Part shown: one piece after another, positions 25,416 through 34,425 of the stretch
Layout of the letters: each line of letters begins with the position of its first letter
Numbering within the stretch: the stretch's first letter is position 1
The notes under the pieces: model-generated
Told to the model about the DNA's origin: nothing
What the model saw: only the letters and a program-made list of their open reading frames with translations
Database searches by the model: none
DNA from: an uncultured bacterium
GTDB lineage: Bacteria > Hydrogenedentota > Hydrogenedentia > Hydrogenedentales > CAILVY01
DNA length: 64,000 nt
Assembly: GCA_937951485.1 (NCBI GenBank)
Contig: CALEDJ010000018.1
Location: forward strand, 1 to 64,000
Direction of reading: 5' to 3'
Made by a program: the position numbers and the translations under genes

Positions 25416-26660
25416 ATGGAAAGGTTGCGCATGTTGCGGGAATCCGTACAGAATCCGCCGCAAAACGCGCTGTTCGTGGATTTTGTCGCGCTGTTGCGGG
25501 ACTATGGCGTGCCGGCGGGGGTACGCGAGGTGCTGGAGTTGAATGAGGGTCTCGCGAAGGGACTGGCGCATTCGCTGGACGAACTCTTCGTGTTCATGCG
25601 GCTGGTCTTCGTGCGCCGCGCGGAACACATGGACGCCTTCGAGCGGGCGTTTGCGCTGTACTTCTTCGGGGTGGACATTCCAGCCGTGGCGGAAGGCGAC
25701 CCGGCGCTTTTCGATACACGCCAGTTCCGGGAATGGCTCGAACAGCAAATCGCGGAGGGGCATATCGCGCGACGCGCCTTGTGGCAGTATGATCCGGAGG
25801 AGTTGATGCGACGCTTCTGGGACACGTTGCGCGAGCAGATGGAGGCGCACCACGGGGGCAGCAGATGGATCGGCACGGGGGGGAATTCGCCCTTCGGGCA
25901 CTCCGGCAACGCGTCGCGCGGCGTGCGCGTGCTGGGCGACTCGCGGAACCGGTCCGCGCTCAAGGTCATCGGCGAACGCCGCTACATCGCCTATGCCGAA
26001 GGCAATCAACTCCGCGCCGAGAATCTGCGCCAGGCTCTGGATTCCATGAAGCACATGAAGAACGAAGGGCCGCGCGACGTGCTGAATCTCGACGAGACGA
26101 TCCGGCGCACCGCCCGAAACGGCGGCGAAATAGACCTTGTGTTTGAACGGGACCTCCGGGACAAGATCAGCGTTGTGCTGCTCATTGACAACGGCGGCTC
26201 TTCCATGCGTCCGTACATCGAGATCACGCGCCTGCTCTTCACCAAACTTCACGAACGTTTTGAGGACCTCCGCACCTTCTATTTCCACAACACGATCTAC
26301 GAGACCATCTGGAGCGACTACCGCCGAACCCATCCCTATCCCACCGAGCAACTCCTGCTGCGCCGCCCCGACACCCGCCTCGTCATCCTGGGCGACGCCT
26401 CGATGGCGCCGGAGGAACTGGAGTATCCCGGCGGGGCGATCCACCGCTACGACGGGCGCGAACTGCCGCCAAGCACTTACTGGCTGAAACGACTCGCCGA
26501 GCGCTTCCCCCATGCCTGCTGGCTCAATCCCATCCCCTGCGACCAGTGGGAAACCGCCTACGGCGACTACACCATCCGCCGCATCCGCGAGTTTTTCCAT
26601 ATGGAAGACCTCACCCTCGGCGGCATCAAGGGGATGGTCGAGCACCTCAGTGAGAAATGA
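25416..26660 (+). CDS. VWA-domain protein (CoxE-like)
   Basis: A 414-residue soluble protein. The N-terminal helical half (about 1-220) resembles regions preceding CoxE-type VWA domains. The VWA domain starts near 245 with DKISVVLLIDNGGSSMRPYI. The MIDAS reads DNGGS instead of DxSxS, so metal binding may be altered. LVILGDASMAPEEL carries the later acidic loop. CoxE-like proteins often work with MoxR AAA+ ATPases, but none is adjacent. ATG 25416 follows the dispersed repeat; ATG 25431 is an alternative. Function unknown. Confidence 0.7.
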   Translation: MERLRMLRESVQNPPQNALFVDFVALLRDYGVPAGVREVLELNEGLAKGLAHSLDELFVFMRLVFVRRAEHMDAFERAFALYFFGVDIPAVAEGDPALFDTRQFREWLEQQIAEGHIARRALWQYDPEELMRRFWDTLREQMEAHHGGSRWIGTGGNSPFGHSGNASRGVRVLGDSRNRSALKVIGERRYIAYAEGNQLRAENLRQALDSMKHMKNEGPRDVLNLDETIRRTARNGGEIDLVFERDLRDKISVVLLIDNGGSSMRPYIEITRLLFTKLHERFEDLRTFYFHNTIYETIWSDYRRTHPYPTEQLLLRRPDTRLVILGDASMAPEELEYPGGAIHRYDGRELPPSTYWLKRLAERFPHACWLNPIPCDQWETAYGDYTIRRIREFFHMEDLTLGGIKGMVEHLSEK

Positions 26661-26676
26661 TCCGCATTTTCTTCGG

Positions 26677-26685
26677 TGCTATACT
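26677..26685 (+). promoter_or_regulatory. Extended -10 upstream of PIG-L gene
   Basis: TGCTATACT lies 33 nt before the PIG-L start, identical to the elements before ompH and the first porin. No clear -35. Confidence 0.45.
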
Positions 26686-26718
26686 CCCGCAGAAAAAAGA
26701 ACGCAGGGGAAATACGAC

Positions 26719-27525
26719 ATGACAAAAGGCAAGGTTCTGGCGATTGCGGCTCATCCCGATGACATCGAATTCATGATGGCGGGCGCGCTGCTCCTGCTGC
26801 GGGAAGCAGGGTATGAACTGCATGTGATGAACATCGCAAACGGATCCTGCGGCACGGCGACGGAAGACCACGACGCCATCGTGGCGCGGCGATGGCTGGA
26901 AGCCCAGGACGCGGCGGCGGCTATCGGCGCGCAACTGCACCCGCCCATCGTCAATGATCTGGAAATTTTCTATACCCTCGACCAATTGCGCAAAGTCGCG
27001 GGGGTGGTGCGGTCGGTGCAGCCCGCGATAGTGCTGGTCCAGTCGCCCGAGGATTACATGGAAGACCACATGAACGCCTGCCGCCTGGCAGTAAGCGCCG
27101 CCTTCTTCCGGGGTATGCGCAACTTCGTCACCGATCCGCCGCTGCCGCCCGTCGCGGGCAATGTCACCGTCTATCATGCACTGCCCTACGGTCTGCGCGA
27201 CGGCCTTCGCCGCGTTGTCCGGCCCGGCCTTTACGTGGATATCACGTCAGTCATTGATCGCAAGCGCGCCGCGCTTGCCTGTCACCGCAGCCAGAAAGAA
27301 TGGCTCGATCACAGCCAGGGTCTCGACAGTTATCTTCATGCGATGGAAGGCATGGCTGCGGAGGTGGGCGCGTGGTCAAGGCGTTTTGTCTACGCCGAAG
27401 GCTGGCGGCGGCACGCGCATCTGGGCTTCTGTGGTCCCAACGACGATCCCCTCGCAGCCGCGCTCGGCGACCACGTCCTGATCAACGAGGCCTATGAACG
27501 GGACCTCGAAGCGCCGGCTTTCTGA
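26719..27525 (+). CDS. PIG-L family zinc deacetylase
   Basis: A 268-residue protein with the PIG-L/LmbE motif AIAAHPDDIEF (His12, Asp14, Asp15) and a later zinc-ligand His in EDHMNACRLA. Family members remove acetyl groups from N-acetylglucosaminyl or similar amide substrates. It begins 58 nt after the VWA gene, with GGGGA upstream of ATG 26719 and its own extended -10. Among sulfatases and glycosidases, a role in glycan catabolism is plausible; substrate not shown. Confidence 0.88.
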   Translation: MTKGKVLAIAAHPDDIEFMMAGALLLLREAGYELHVMNIANGSCGTATEDHDAIVARRWLEAQDAAAAIGAQLHPPIVNDLEIFYTLDQLRKVAGVVRSVQPAIVLVQSPEDYMEDHMNACRLAVSAAFFRGMRNFVTDPPLPPVAGNVTVYHALPYGLRDGLRRVVRPGLYVDITSVIDRKRAALACHRSQKEWLDHSQGLDSYLHAMEGMAAEVGAWSRRFVYAEGWRRHAHLGFCGPNDDPLAAALGDHVLINEAYERDLEAPAF

Positions 27526-28333
27526 GCGGTCAGGCGATGCAGCGAGGGCGGGATTCCCTTCCACGTTGTCACGCACTGCGCATGATGCCATGCGGACTGA
27601 TGAAAGCCGTAACCGCTCTTGTTTTCGATTGGGAATCAAGCGTATCGCCGGATAAAGAAAAAGTTGCGCGGCAGCGCAATCCAGACGACACGTATCCAGA
27701 TTGTCCTGGAAACTCCGGCCACTTCAAGGCATTTTTGAATCGAACAGAAATCTTACAAAATATAGTATCTGTTTTTCAAAATACAAGCATAATATACAAT
27801 ATATTGTATTCCGTATGGATGCCCATAGTTCAAAAGAGGAACTTCTCAGTATCTTATGCGAATCAACCAAATGCTTTGGTCAAAAAAATAATATGAAAAA
27901 TATTAATAACAAGACAGTGAGTCCGTTTTTCGAGAAGGATCCCACAATGAGGGGCTCGCAACGATTTCCTGTCTCTACAAGTGCTTTCGTGCCTTGAGTT
28001 CGTTTTCCCCATGATTTATATGGAGTTTTGCGTAAACACAATATATGGTATAATCTCAATTGCAACTATACTATATTTTGAATCATTGATTTGTGCTTGT
28101 GTATGTAAAAACTGCGAATTCGGTGGCCAAAAACTTGGAAAACTGCCCTCTTTACAATTCGCTAATAGGTGCATATAATCCAGCCTTGCTCCGGGTGAAT
28201 ATCAGGGGGACTGAAAATGACAGTTTAAGCAGTTTATGGATTTTGGCCGGTATATATACATGGCGGGAATCTATCAACACTATAGATGGATGGTATATCG
28301 GCGGCGCATGCTGGAATCATAGAGGACATTGCG
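27526..28333. other. AT-rich intergenic island
   Basis: About 800 bases, of which roughly 27720-28280 is far more AT-rich than the flanks. It contains a 16-bp perfect palindrome, ATACAATATATTGTAT (27794-27809), and 6 nt later an ATG opening a 60-codon frame (27815-27997, MDAHSSKEELLSILCESTKC...). That frame has no ribosome binding site or recognised family. TGGTATAAT near 28046-28054 resembles an extended -10. Probably foreign or decayed DNA. Confidence 0.55.
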
Positions 28334-29116
28334 GTGAAATTGGTGCGTCCGAAAGTGTTTTTGGTGGGTGAGACGCGGGTGGACGAGGGGGGGCTGCGCG
28401 CGTATTTTGATCACCTTGGCGTGCCACAGTGGCAGACCGACGCGCCCAGTGATGCGGAGCGGATAGTAGAGGTGATGGGGCGTCTGTGTTACCGATCCTT
28501 CGAGGCGGGTTTGAATCCAAACGTGACCAAGGTGCGCAAGGGGAACAAGGCCTATCTGGACAATATCATCCAGGTGGGACACGGCAGCGTGCTGGAGCAC
28601 GCGGTGCTGAATTTCATTTTTGCGGATGTGAGCCGGGTGGTGACGCATGAGTTGGTGCGGCACCGTGCAGGCACGGCGATATCGCAGGAGTCGCTGCGCT
28701 TTGTCCGTCTGGATACGCTGTCGGCCTATGCGCCGATGCACATTCAGGAAAACGAGGAGGGCATGACGATATTCACGCGTACGCTGGAACAATTGGAGGC
28801 GGTGCAGCGTGAATTGGCGCGGGTCTATGCCATTGACGATGAGCCCGGATTTTCCGTGAAAAAGCAATTGACGTCGGCGTTTCGACGGGTGGCGCCGATG
28901 GGCGTGGCGACGACAATCGGCTGGTCGTGCAATTTGCGGACCTTGCGCCATGTGATCGAACATCGGACCGATCCCCACGCCGAGGAAGAGATTCGGTATC
29001 TGTTCGGGGAGGTGTTCCGGTTGGTGCGGGAACGCTATCCCAATGTTTTCAGCGATTACGAAATGGAAATGGTTGATGGCTTGCCGTGGGTGAAGACGGC
29101 GCATGGCAAGATTTGA
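28334..29116 (+). CDS. thyX: FAD-dependent thymidylate synthase
   Basis: A 260-residue ThyX, which methylates dUMP using CH2-THF and FADH2. The signature is R109-H110-R111-AGTAISQE-S120: eight residues separate RHR and Ser rather than the classic seven. VGHGSVLEHAVLNF carries other flavin/substrate contacts. GTG 28334 (MKLVRPKVFLVG) is preferred because it matches ThyX N-termini and has AGAGGA 8 nt upstream. It is followed by the class II ribonucleotide reductase, giving a small dNTP-supply pair independent of oxygen. Confidence 0.93.
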   Translation: MKLVRPKVFLVGETRVDEGGLRAYFDHLGVPQWQTDAPSDAERIVEVMGRLCYRSFEAGLNPNVTKVRKGNKAYLDNIIQVGHGSVLEHAVLNFIFADVSRVVTHELVRHRAGTAISQESLRFVRLDTLSAYAPMHIQENEEGMTIFTRTLEQLEAVQRELARVYAIDDEPGFSVKKQLTSAFRRVAPMGVATTIGWSCNLRTLRHVIEHRTDPHAEEEIRYLFGEVFRLVRERYPNVFSDYEMEMVDGLPWVKTAHGKI

Positions 29117-29198
29117 ATCAAATGATGTGTTGTTGTGGTTCTGGGGTATATAGCCCGTAATGGGAACGGGCGGCCAAGACGTGTAGGGAGGCGTTGCC

Positions 29199-31262
29199 AT
29201 GTTTACAGTGCGCGAACGGTTTCATTTGTCGGAAAGTTTTTTGGCGGAATACCGGGGCAAACAACCGGACTGGGGCCCGTTAGGCTACATCACGTTCAAG
29301 CGCACCTATGCGCGGGTGGTGTCGGAAGACGAACCCCGCACCGAGGAGTACTGGGAGACGGTTAAGCGCGTGGTCGAGGGATGCTACACCATCCAGCAAA
29401 ACCACTGCATGAGCCTGAAACTGCCCTGGAATCCCCACAAGGCGCAGCGTTCCGCCCAGGAGATGTTCCGGCTGATGTGGAATTTCAAGTTCCTGCCGCC
29501 GGGTCGCGGTCTGTGGATGATGGGCACGGACTACATCTACAAGCGTGGGTCGGCGGCGCTGAACAACTGCGCCTTTGTTTCCACAGAGGAGATAGACACG
29601 GATTTCGCGGAGCCGTTCTGTTTCTTGATGGACCTCTCGATGCTCGGCGTCGGCGTGGCCTTCGACACCAAGGGCGCGGGCAAGATCACCATTCAGGAAC
29701 CGCAGATCGGGGAATACACCCATGTGGTCGAGGATTCCAAGGAGGGCTGGTGCGATCTGGTCCGGGTGATTCTCAACGCCTTTGTGGGTCGGGGCAAGCG
29801 TCCCGCGCATATTGACTACGGAAAAATCCGGCCGATGGGCGCACCGATCAAGACCTTCGGCGGCATCGCGCCAGGACCCCAGCCGCTCATCGAGTGCGTC
29901 GAAAACATCATCAAAATCCTCACCCCGCGCGCGGGCAACCAGATTTCCTCGACGGATATCACCGATCTCATGAACGTCATCGGCAAGTGCGTGGTGTCGG
30001 GCGGGGTGCGGCGCACCGCGGAACTGGCGCTGGGGTGCCCGGACGACACCGAGTATCTGCAGTTGAAAGACCCGAAACTGTACGGCGAAAAACTGATGGC
30101 ATGGCGCTGGGCGTCCAACAACAGCGTCAACGCCTACGAAGGCATGGATTATCGGGCGGTGGGCGCCCAGACCGCCAAGAACGGCGAACCGGGCTATTTC
30201 TGGCTGGAGAATGCGCGGGCCTATGGCCGCCTGAAGGACGGGCCGACGTGGGAAGACGCGAAAGTGGCGGGCACCAATCCCTGCGCCGAGCAGAGCCTGG
30301 AATCCTACGAGATCTGCAATCTGGTCGAGACCTTCCCCTCGCGCCATGAATCCATCGAGGAATACAAGCGCACCCTGAAATTCGCCTATCTCTACGCGAA
30401 GACCGTAACCCTGATCCCCACGCACAATGAACGGACCAACGCGATCATGCTGCGCAACCGCCGCATCGGCCTGTCGCAGTCGGGCATCGTCGAGAGTTTC
30501 CGGAAACACGGCCGCCGCGAACATTTCCGTTGGTGCGACGAAGGGTATCAGTACGTCTGCAAACTGGACAAAATCTACTCGCAGTGGCTGTGCGTTCCCG
30601 AAAGCATCAAGAAAACCAGCGTGAAGCCCAGCGGCACGGTCTCGCTGTTGCCGGGCGTCACGCCCGGCATCCATTATGCCCACGCCGAGTACTACTTCCG
30701 CACCATCAGGATAGACAAGACCAGCCCGCTCATCGAGCCGATCCGCCGCGCGGGCTACCGCATTGAGGAATCGGTCTACGGCGACAACACGTGGATCGTT
30801 TATTTCCCCGTGCATGAGCAGTTCTTTGACCGCTCCAAAAGCGAAGTCTCCGTGTGGGAGCAGGTGGAGAACGTCGCCCAGATGCAATACTACTGGGCCG
30901 ACAACCAGGTCAGCGCCACCATCACCTTTCGACCGGAAGAAGCCAAGGACATTCCGTTCATCCTGGAACTCTACGAGACCAGGCTGAAATCCATCAGTTT
31001 CCTGCCGATCAAGGACCACAACTATCCCCAGGCGCCCTACCAGCAAATCACCAAAGAGGCGTTCGAACTCGCGGTGAGTAAACTGAAACCCCTGGACTTT
31101 TCCAAGATCATGACCGATGAAGCCCAGGATCTTTTCTGCGACGGCGACAAGTGTGAAGTCAACGTGCAGCCGAAACTGCCCGAACAACAGGAAGTGGAAT
31201 TCGAGGAAGTCCCGGCGGAAGTGTCTGAGGAAAAGACGCAGGAAATCGGCGCAACTCTCTGA
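29199..31262 (+). CDS. nrdJ: Adenosylcobalamin-dependent (class II) ribonucleotide reductase, monomeric type
   Basis: A 687-residue enzyme reducing ribonucleotides with a B12-generated thiyl radical. Residues align with the Lactobacillus monomeric triphosphate reductase: Cys124 (NNCAFV), Asn360, Cys362 (radical), Glu364 and Cys373 in NPCAEQSLESYEICN, with the same spacing as its N406/C408/E410/C419. The C-terminal shuttle pair is Cys647/Cys652 (CDGDKC). The tail after it is Glu-rich. PPGRGLWMMGTD is typical of the single-chain subtype. B12 dependence fits an anaerobe. It lies 82 nt after thyX. Confidence 0.94.
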   Translation: MFTVRERFHLSESFLAEYRGKQPDWGPLGYITFKRTYARVVSEDEPRTEEYWETVKRVVEGCYTIQQNHCMSLKLPWNPHKAQRSAQEMFRLMWNFKFLPPGRGLWMMGTDYIYKRGSAALNNCAFVSTEEIDTDFAEPFCFLMDLSMLGVGVAFDTKGAGKITIQEPQIGEYTHVVEDSKEGWCDLVRVILNAFVGRGKRPAHIDYGKIRPMGAPIKTFGGIAPGPQPLIECVENIIKILTPRAGNQISSTDITDLMNVIGKCVVSGGVRRTAELALGCPDDTEYLQLKDPKLYGEKLMAWRWASNNSVNAYEGMDYRAVGAQTAKNGEPGYFWLENARAYGRLKDGPTWEDAKVAGTNPCAEQSLESYEICNLVETFPSRHESIEEYKRTLKFAYLYAKTVTLIPTHNERTNAIMLRNRRIGLSQSGIVESFRKHGRREHFRWCDEGYQYVCKLDKIYSQWLCVPESIKKTSVKPSGTVSLLPGVTPGIHYAHAEYYFRTIRIDKTSPLIEPIRRAGYRIEESVYGDNTWIVYFPVHEQFFDRSKSEVSVWEQVENVAQMQYYWADNQVSATITFRPEEAKDIPFILELYETRLKSISFLPIKDHNYPQAPYQQITKEAFELAVSKLKPLDFSKIMTDEAQDLFCDGDKCEVNVQPKLPEQQEVEFEEVPAEVSEEKTQEIGATL

Positions 31263-31571
31263 TCGAGAGGCACGGGAAAAGCGCCAAGGACGGCAGGGAC
31301 ACCAAGGACAACAAGGACAGCGAGGATGGAACCGATGGCACATAGAAAAGCATGATGGTTTGGAAGAGAGGAAATCTTTTGGAAAAGGACATTATCGGGG
31401 AAAGAAAAAAGATCATTTGAGGGGGGGACGTCGGTGTTCTTGTTGTCTTTGTTGTTCTCGCTATCGGTGTCTTCCTTGCTGTCCTTGATGTCCTTTCCCG
31501 CGAAGCCGTGGCTCCTTGGCTTCGGCGAACGCGCTGTGAAAACCACGTAACCCAATCGGAGTGAACGCCCG
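31263..31571. repeat. Intergenic AAGGACAACAAGGAC-type repeats with inverted counterpart
   Basis: About 31283-31325 reads AAGGAC/CAAGGACA units. About 31435-31492 carries the inverse, with GTCCTTGATGTCC and TTGTTGTC units. The two arms could form a long imperfect hairpin. No gene seen. Confidence 0.6.
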
Positions 31572-33638
31572 ATGATTCTTGCGACAGTGGCCTGGTGCGC
31601 GATGGCGGGTGCGATGGACGCTCCACGCGTGGAACTGGTGGATTTCGGCGCGGAAACGCTACCGGGCTTCATCATCCTGAACAACACGCGCCTGGAGCGC
31701 GTGCAGTTTGAGGGGGGCCACGCAGCCCAGGTTTGGTTTGAAAAGGCAGACTGGCCGAACGTCTTCTTCAAAGCGCCGGACGGCGCGTGGGACTGGAGCG
31801 GCTATGCCGGGCTTGCAGTTTCGCTTTACAACCCCACCGCTGTTTCCGTGCCGGTGGCCATGCGCGTGGACAATGAAGGAGCGGATGGCATAAACCACTG
31901 CAACACCGCCAGCGGCGGCGTGCCGCCGCACGGCCGTTTCGTGATGCGCTTGCGTTTCAACATCGGCGCGCCGGAGCAATTCTGGGGAATGCGCGGTGTG
32001 CCGGGGTATGGACCCCTCGGCCAAGGGCCGGTGATTGACCCCTCGGAAATTGTGGCGTTCCAGGTTTTTCTACCGCGCCCGCAGCAGGAACACACGCTGA
32101 TTTTCGAAAAGGCGTGGCTCTTCGGCAAGTCCGGCGCGGCATCTGGCGACATTCCGATGCCGTTCGTTGACAGATTCGGACAATACAAGCACGCGGACTG
32201 GCCGGGCAAACTGCATGACGCAGCGGAGTTCGGGGTGCGTCGCGAAGCGGAGGAAAAGGCGCTCGCCGCAGCACCTGTGTTGCCGGGCCGCGACCGCTTC
32301 GGGGGTTGGGCGGACGGACCGAAGCGGGAAGCGACGGGCTGGTTCCGCACGGAAATGATTGACGACAAATGGTGGCTGATCACGCCGGCGGGCACGCTTT
32401 TCTTTTCGCTGGGCATGGACTGTGTGGGCACATGGGAATTGACCTTTGTGGAAAAGCGCGAAACCTGGTTTGAATGGCTGCCCGAACCGGACGCCCAACC
32501 ATTTGCAGGATTGTACGCCGAGGTTTCCGGAGCGCACAGCGGCGCGGAAATTATCGGCGGCAAGGGCCGCGCCTTCAGTTTCTACCGCGCGAATCTTATC
32601 CGAAAATACGGGGAATCCTGGCCGGAACAGTGGCGAAACACCGCCTATCGCCGCCTGCCGGCATGGGGATTCAACACCATCGGCAATTGGGCGCAGGCCG
32701 ATGTGCTGGAGCGCAGTCCCATGCCCTACGTCGTGTCTTCGCATATCGGCGGTGTGCCGCCGATTGTCGGCGCGACGGGATACTGGGCGAAGATGATGGA
32801 TGTCTATGATCCTGCGTTCCCGGAGGCTGTGGACCGTGCACTGGCCTGGCTGAAGGATCGGCATGCCAATAACCCGCTGTGCATCGGTTATTTCGTGGAC
32901 AATGAACTGGCGTGGGAAGGGGTGTCGCTTGGCGCGTTGAACAGTCCGGCGGAACAGCCCGCCCGGCGTGAATTGTTGCGCCGCCTGCGGGAGAAATACG
33001 ACAGCATCGCGGCATTGAACGCAGCCTGGGCGACCGATGCGGCGGACTGGGAATCCCTGCGCGCTCCAGCGTCGCTGAATGACGCCGCGACAGCGGACCT
33101 GGATGCGTTTCTCTACGCCTTTGCCCACCGCTATTTCCAGACCATCCTGGACAGCGGGCGGAAATACGCGCCCAACCTGCTGTATATGGGATGCCGCTTC
33201 TCCAGCGATCCCGCGCCCGCGGTGCGCGCATGCGCCGATGTCGCCGATGTCGTCAGTTTCAACCTCTATCATACGCGCATTCCGTCGGACAAATGGGTCG
33301 GTGACCAGGATTTGGGCAAGCCGATCGTCATCGGCGAGTTTCACTTTGGCGCGCTGGACCGGGGGATGTTCCACACGGGTCTGGTGGCGACGGCGGACCA
33401 GGATGACCGCGCCGCGCATTACGTTGACTACGTCCGCAGCGTGGCGGATCATCCCGCCTTCGTCGGCTGTCACTGGTTTCAATACATTGACGAGCCGATC
33501 ACCGGCCGCTGGTTCGATGGCGAAAACTACAATATCGGCTTTGTGGACGTGACCGACACGCCATACCCGGAACTGGCTGCCGCCGCGCGCCGTGTGCATG
33601 CGGAGGTCTATGAACGCCGCCATGGAGGAAAGCCATGA
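31572..33638 (+). CDS. GH50-like (beta-agarase type) glycoside hydrolase
   Basis: A 688-residue protein. An N-terminal beta-sandwich (about 20-195) is followed by a TIM barrel. Hallmarks are FVDRFGQYKHADWPGKL at the junction and DRFGGWADGP then TGWFRTEMIDDKWWLITP, as in GH50. The acid/base candidate is Glu445 (FVDNELAWE) and the nucleophile Glu589 (VIGEFHFG). GH50 enzymes cleave beta-1,4-galactosidic bonds in agar-type galactans, but clades outside marine agarolytics may act elsewhere. A short hydrophobic N-terminus suggests export. It overlaps the next gene by 4 nt (ATGA). Confidence 0.75.
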   Translation: MILATVAWCAMAGAMDAPRVELVDFGAETLPGFIILNNTRLERVQFEGGHAAQVWFEKADWPNVFFKAPDGAWDWSGYAGLAVSLYNPTAVSVPVAMRVDNEGADGINHCNTASGGVPPHGRFVMRLRFNIGAPEQFWGMRGVPGYGPLGQGPVIDPSEIVAFQVFLPRPQQEHTLIFEKAWLFGKSGAASGDIPMPFVDRFGQYKHADWPGKLHDAAEFGVRREAEEKALAAAPVLPGRDRFGGWADGPKREATGWFRTEMIDDKWWLITPAGTLFFSLGMDCVGTWELTFVEKRETWFEWLPEPDAQPFAGLYAEVSGAHSGAEIIGGKGRAFSFYRANLIRKYGESWPEQWRNTAYRRLPAWGFNTIGNWAQADVLERSPMPYVVSSHIGGVPPIVGATGYWAKMMDVYDPAFPEAVDRALAWLKDRHANNPLCIGYFVDNELAWEGVSLGALNSPAEQPARRELLRRLREKYDSIAALNAAWATDAADWESLRAPASLNDAATADLDAFLYAFAHRYFQTILDSGRKYAPNLLYMGCRFSSDPAPAVRACADVADVVSFNLYHTRIPSDKWVGDQDLGKPIVIGEFHFGALDRGMFHTGLVATADQDDRAAHYVDYVRSVADHPAFVGCHWFQYIDEPITGRWFDGENYNIGFVDVTDTPYPELAAAARRVHAEVYERRHGGKP

Positions 33639-34360
33639 CCCATAGCGCCTCCGGCCTGCCGCCGGAAACGGCGCTATACGCGCCGATCCGGGATTTCCTG
33701 GAGGCGCAGGGCTACGCGGTGCGCGGCGAGGTGATGGACTGCGATATTGCCGCCACGCGCGGCGATGACCTTATCCTGGTTGAACTGAAGCGCCGTTTCT
33801 CGCTGGAGTTGCTGATCCAGGCGGCGCGGCGGCAGCGGGTGGGCGATTCGGTCTATGTGGCCGTGCCCGGCCCCGTGCCTATGCCTTGGAAGCGCTGGCG
33901 CGATTGCCAGCATCTTCTGCGTCGCCTGGAACTGGGGTTGATTGTGGTGGATTTTTCCGCAGAACCGCCCGAAGTTGAGGTCCTTTTTCATCCGGTTCCT
34001 TTCGCCCGCAGGCGAACAGCCGCACGCCGCCGCGCGGTATTGCGGGAACTGAAAGGCCGTAGCGGGGATTTCAATACCGGCGGGAGCACGCGCGCCAAGG
34101 TGATGACGGCCTACCGGGAATCGGCCGTGCATATCGCGTTTCTGTTGGACCTGCTGGGACCGCAAACGGCCAGGGCGCTCCGCGCCCATGGCACCGGCCC
34201 CAAGACCCACGCCATCCTTTACTACAATGTGTACGGCTGGTTCGAGCGCATAGACCGGGGCGTGTATACGCTGGCGGCGGCGGGACGCGACGCGCTTGCC
34301 GAGTACGCCGCCGTGGTGGAGGGCTTCGCGGCGGAATGGACAGCGCCGAAGGCCGGGTGA
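33635..34360 (+). CDS. DUF2161 putative PD-(D/E)XK phosphodiesterase
   Basis: A 241-residue protein. Its N-terminal half has a restriction-nuclease-like core: GEVMDCDIAATRGDDLILVELKRRF (Asp then E-x-K), matching the DUF2161 prediction. The C-terminal half holds a helical region (TRAKVMTAYRESAVHIAFLL) and a winged-helix-like end (GWFERIDRGVYTL). Its start overlaps the GH50 stop, so they are translationally coupled, which is odd for a nuclease-like protein beside a glycosidase. True substrate unknown. Confidence 0.75.
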   Translation: MTHSASGLPPETALYAPIRDFLEAQGYAVRGEVMDCDIAATRGDDLILVELKRRFSLELLIQAARRQRVGDSVYVAVPGPVPMPWKRWRDCQHLLRRLELGLIVVDFSAEPPEVEVLFHPVPFARRRTAARRRAVLRELKGRSGDFNTGGSTRAKVMTAYRESAVHIAFLLDLLGPQTARALRAHGTGPKTHAILYYNVYGWFERIDRGVYTLAAAGRDALAEYAAVVEGFAAEWTAPKAG

Positions 34361-34425
34361 TAGGATGCACGGTGGGAATTTCGGCGGCAGGTATAGCGCC
34401 ACAGGGGCGGCTGAGGAGTCAAATC

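Noticed and set aside
27815-27997. 60-codon gene in the AT-rich island
   Set aside because: No ribosome binding site, no homologous family recognised, and composition typical of non-coding AT-rich DNA.
29280-31343. 687-codon minus-strand frame opposite nrdJ
   Set aside because: Shadow of an unmistakable ribonucleotide reductase.
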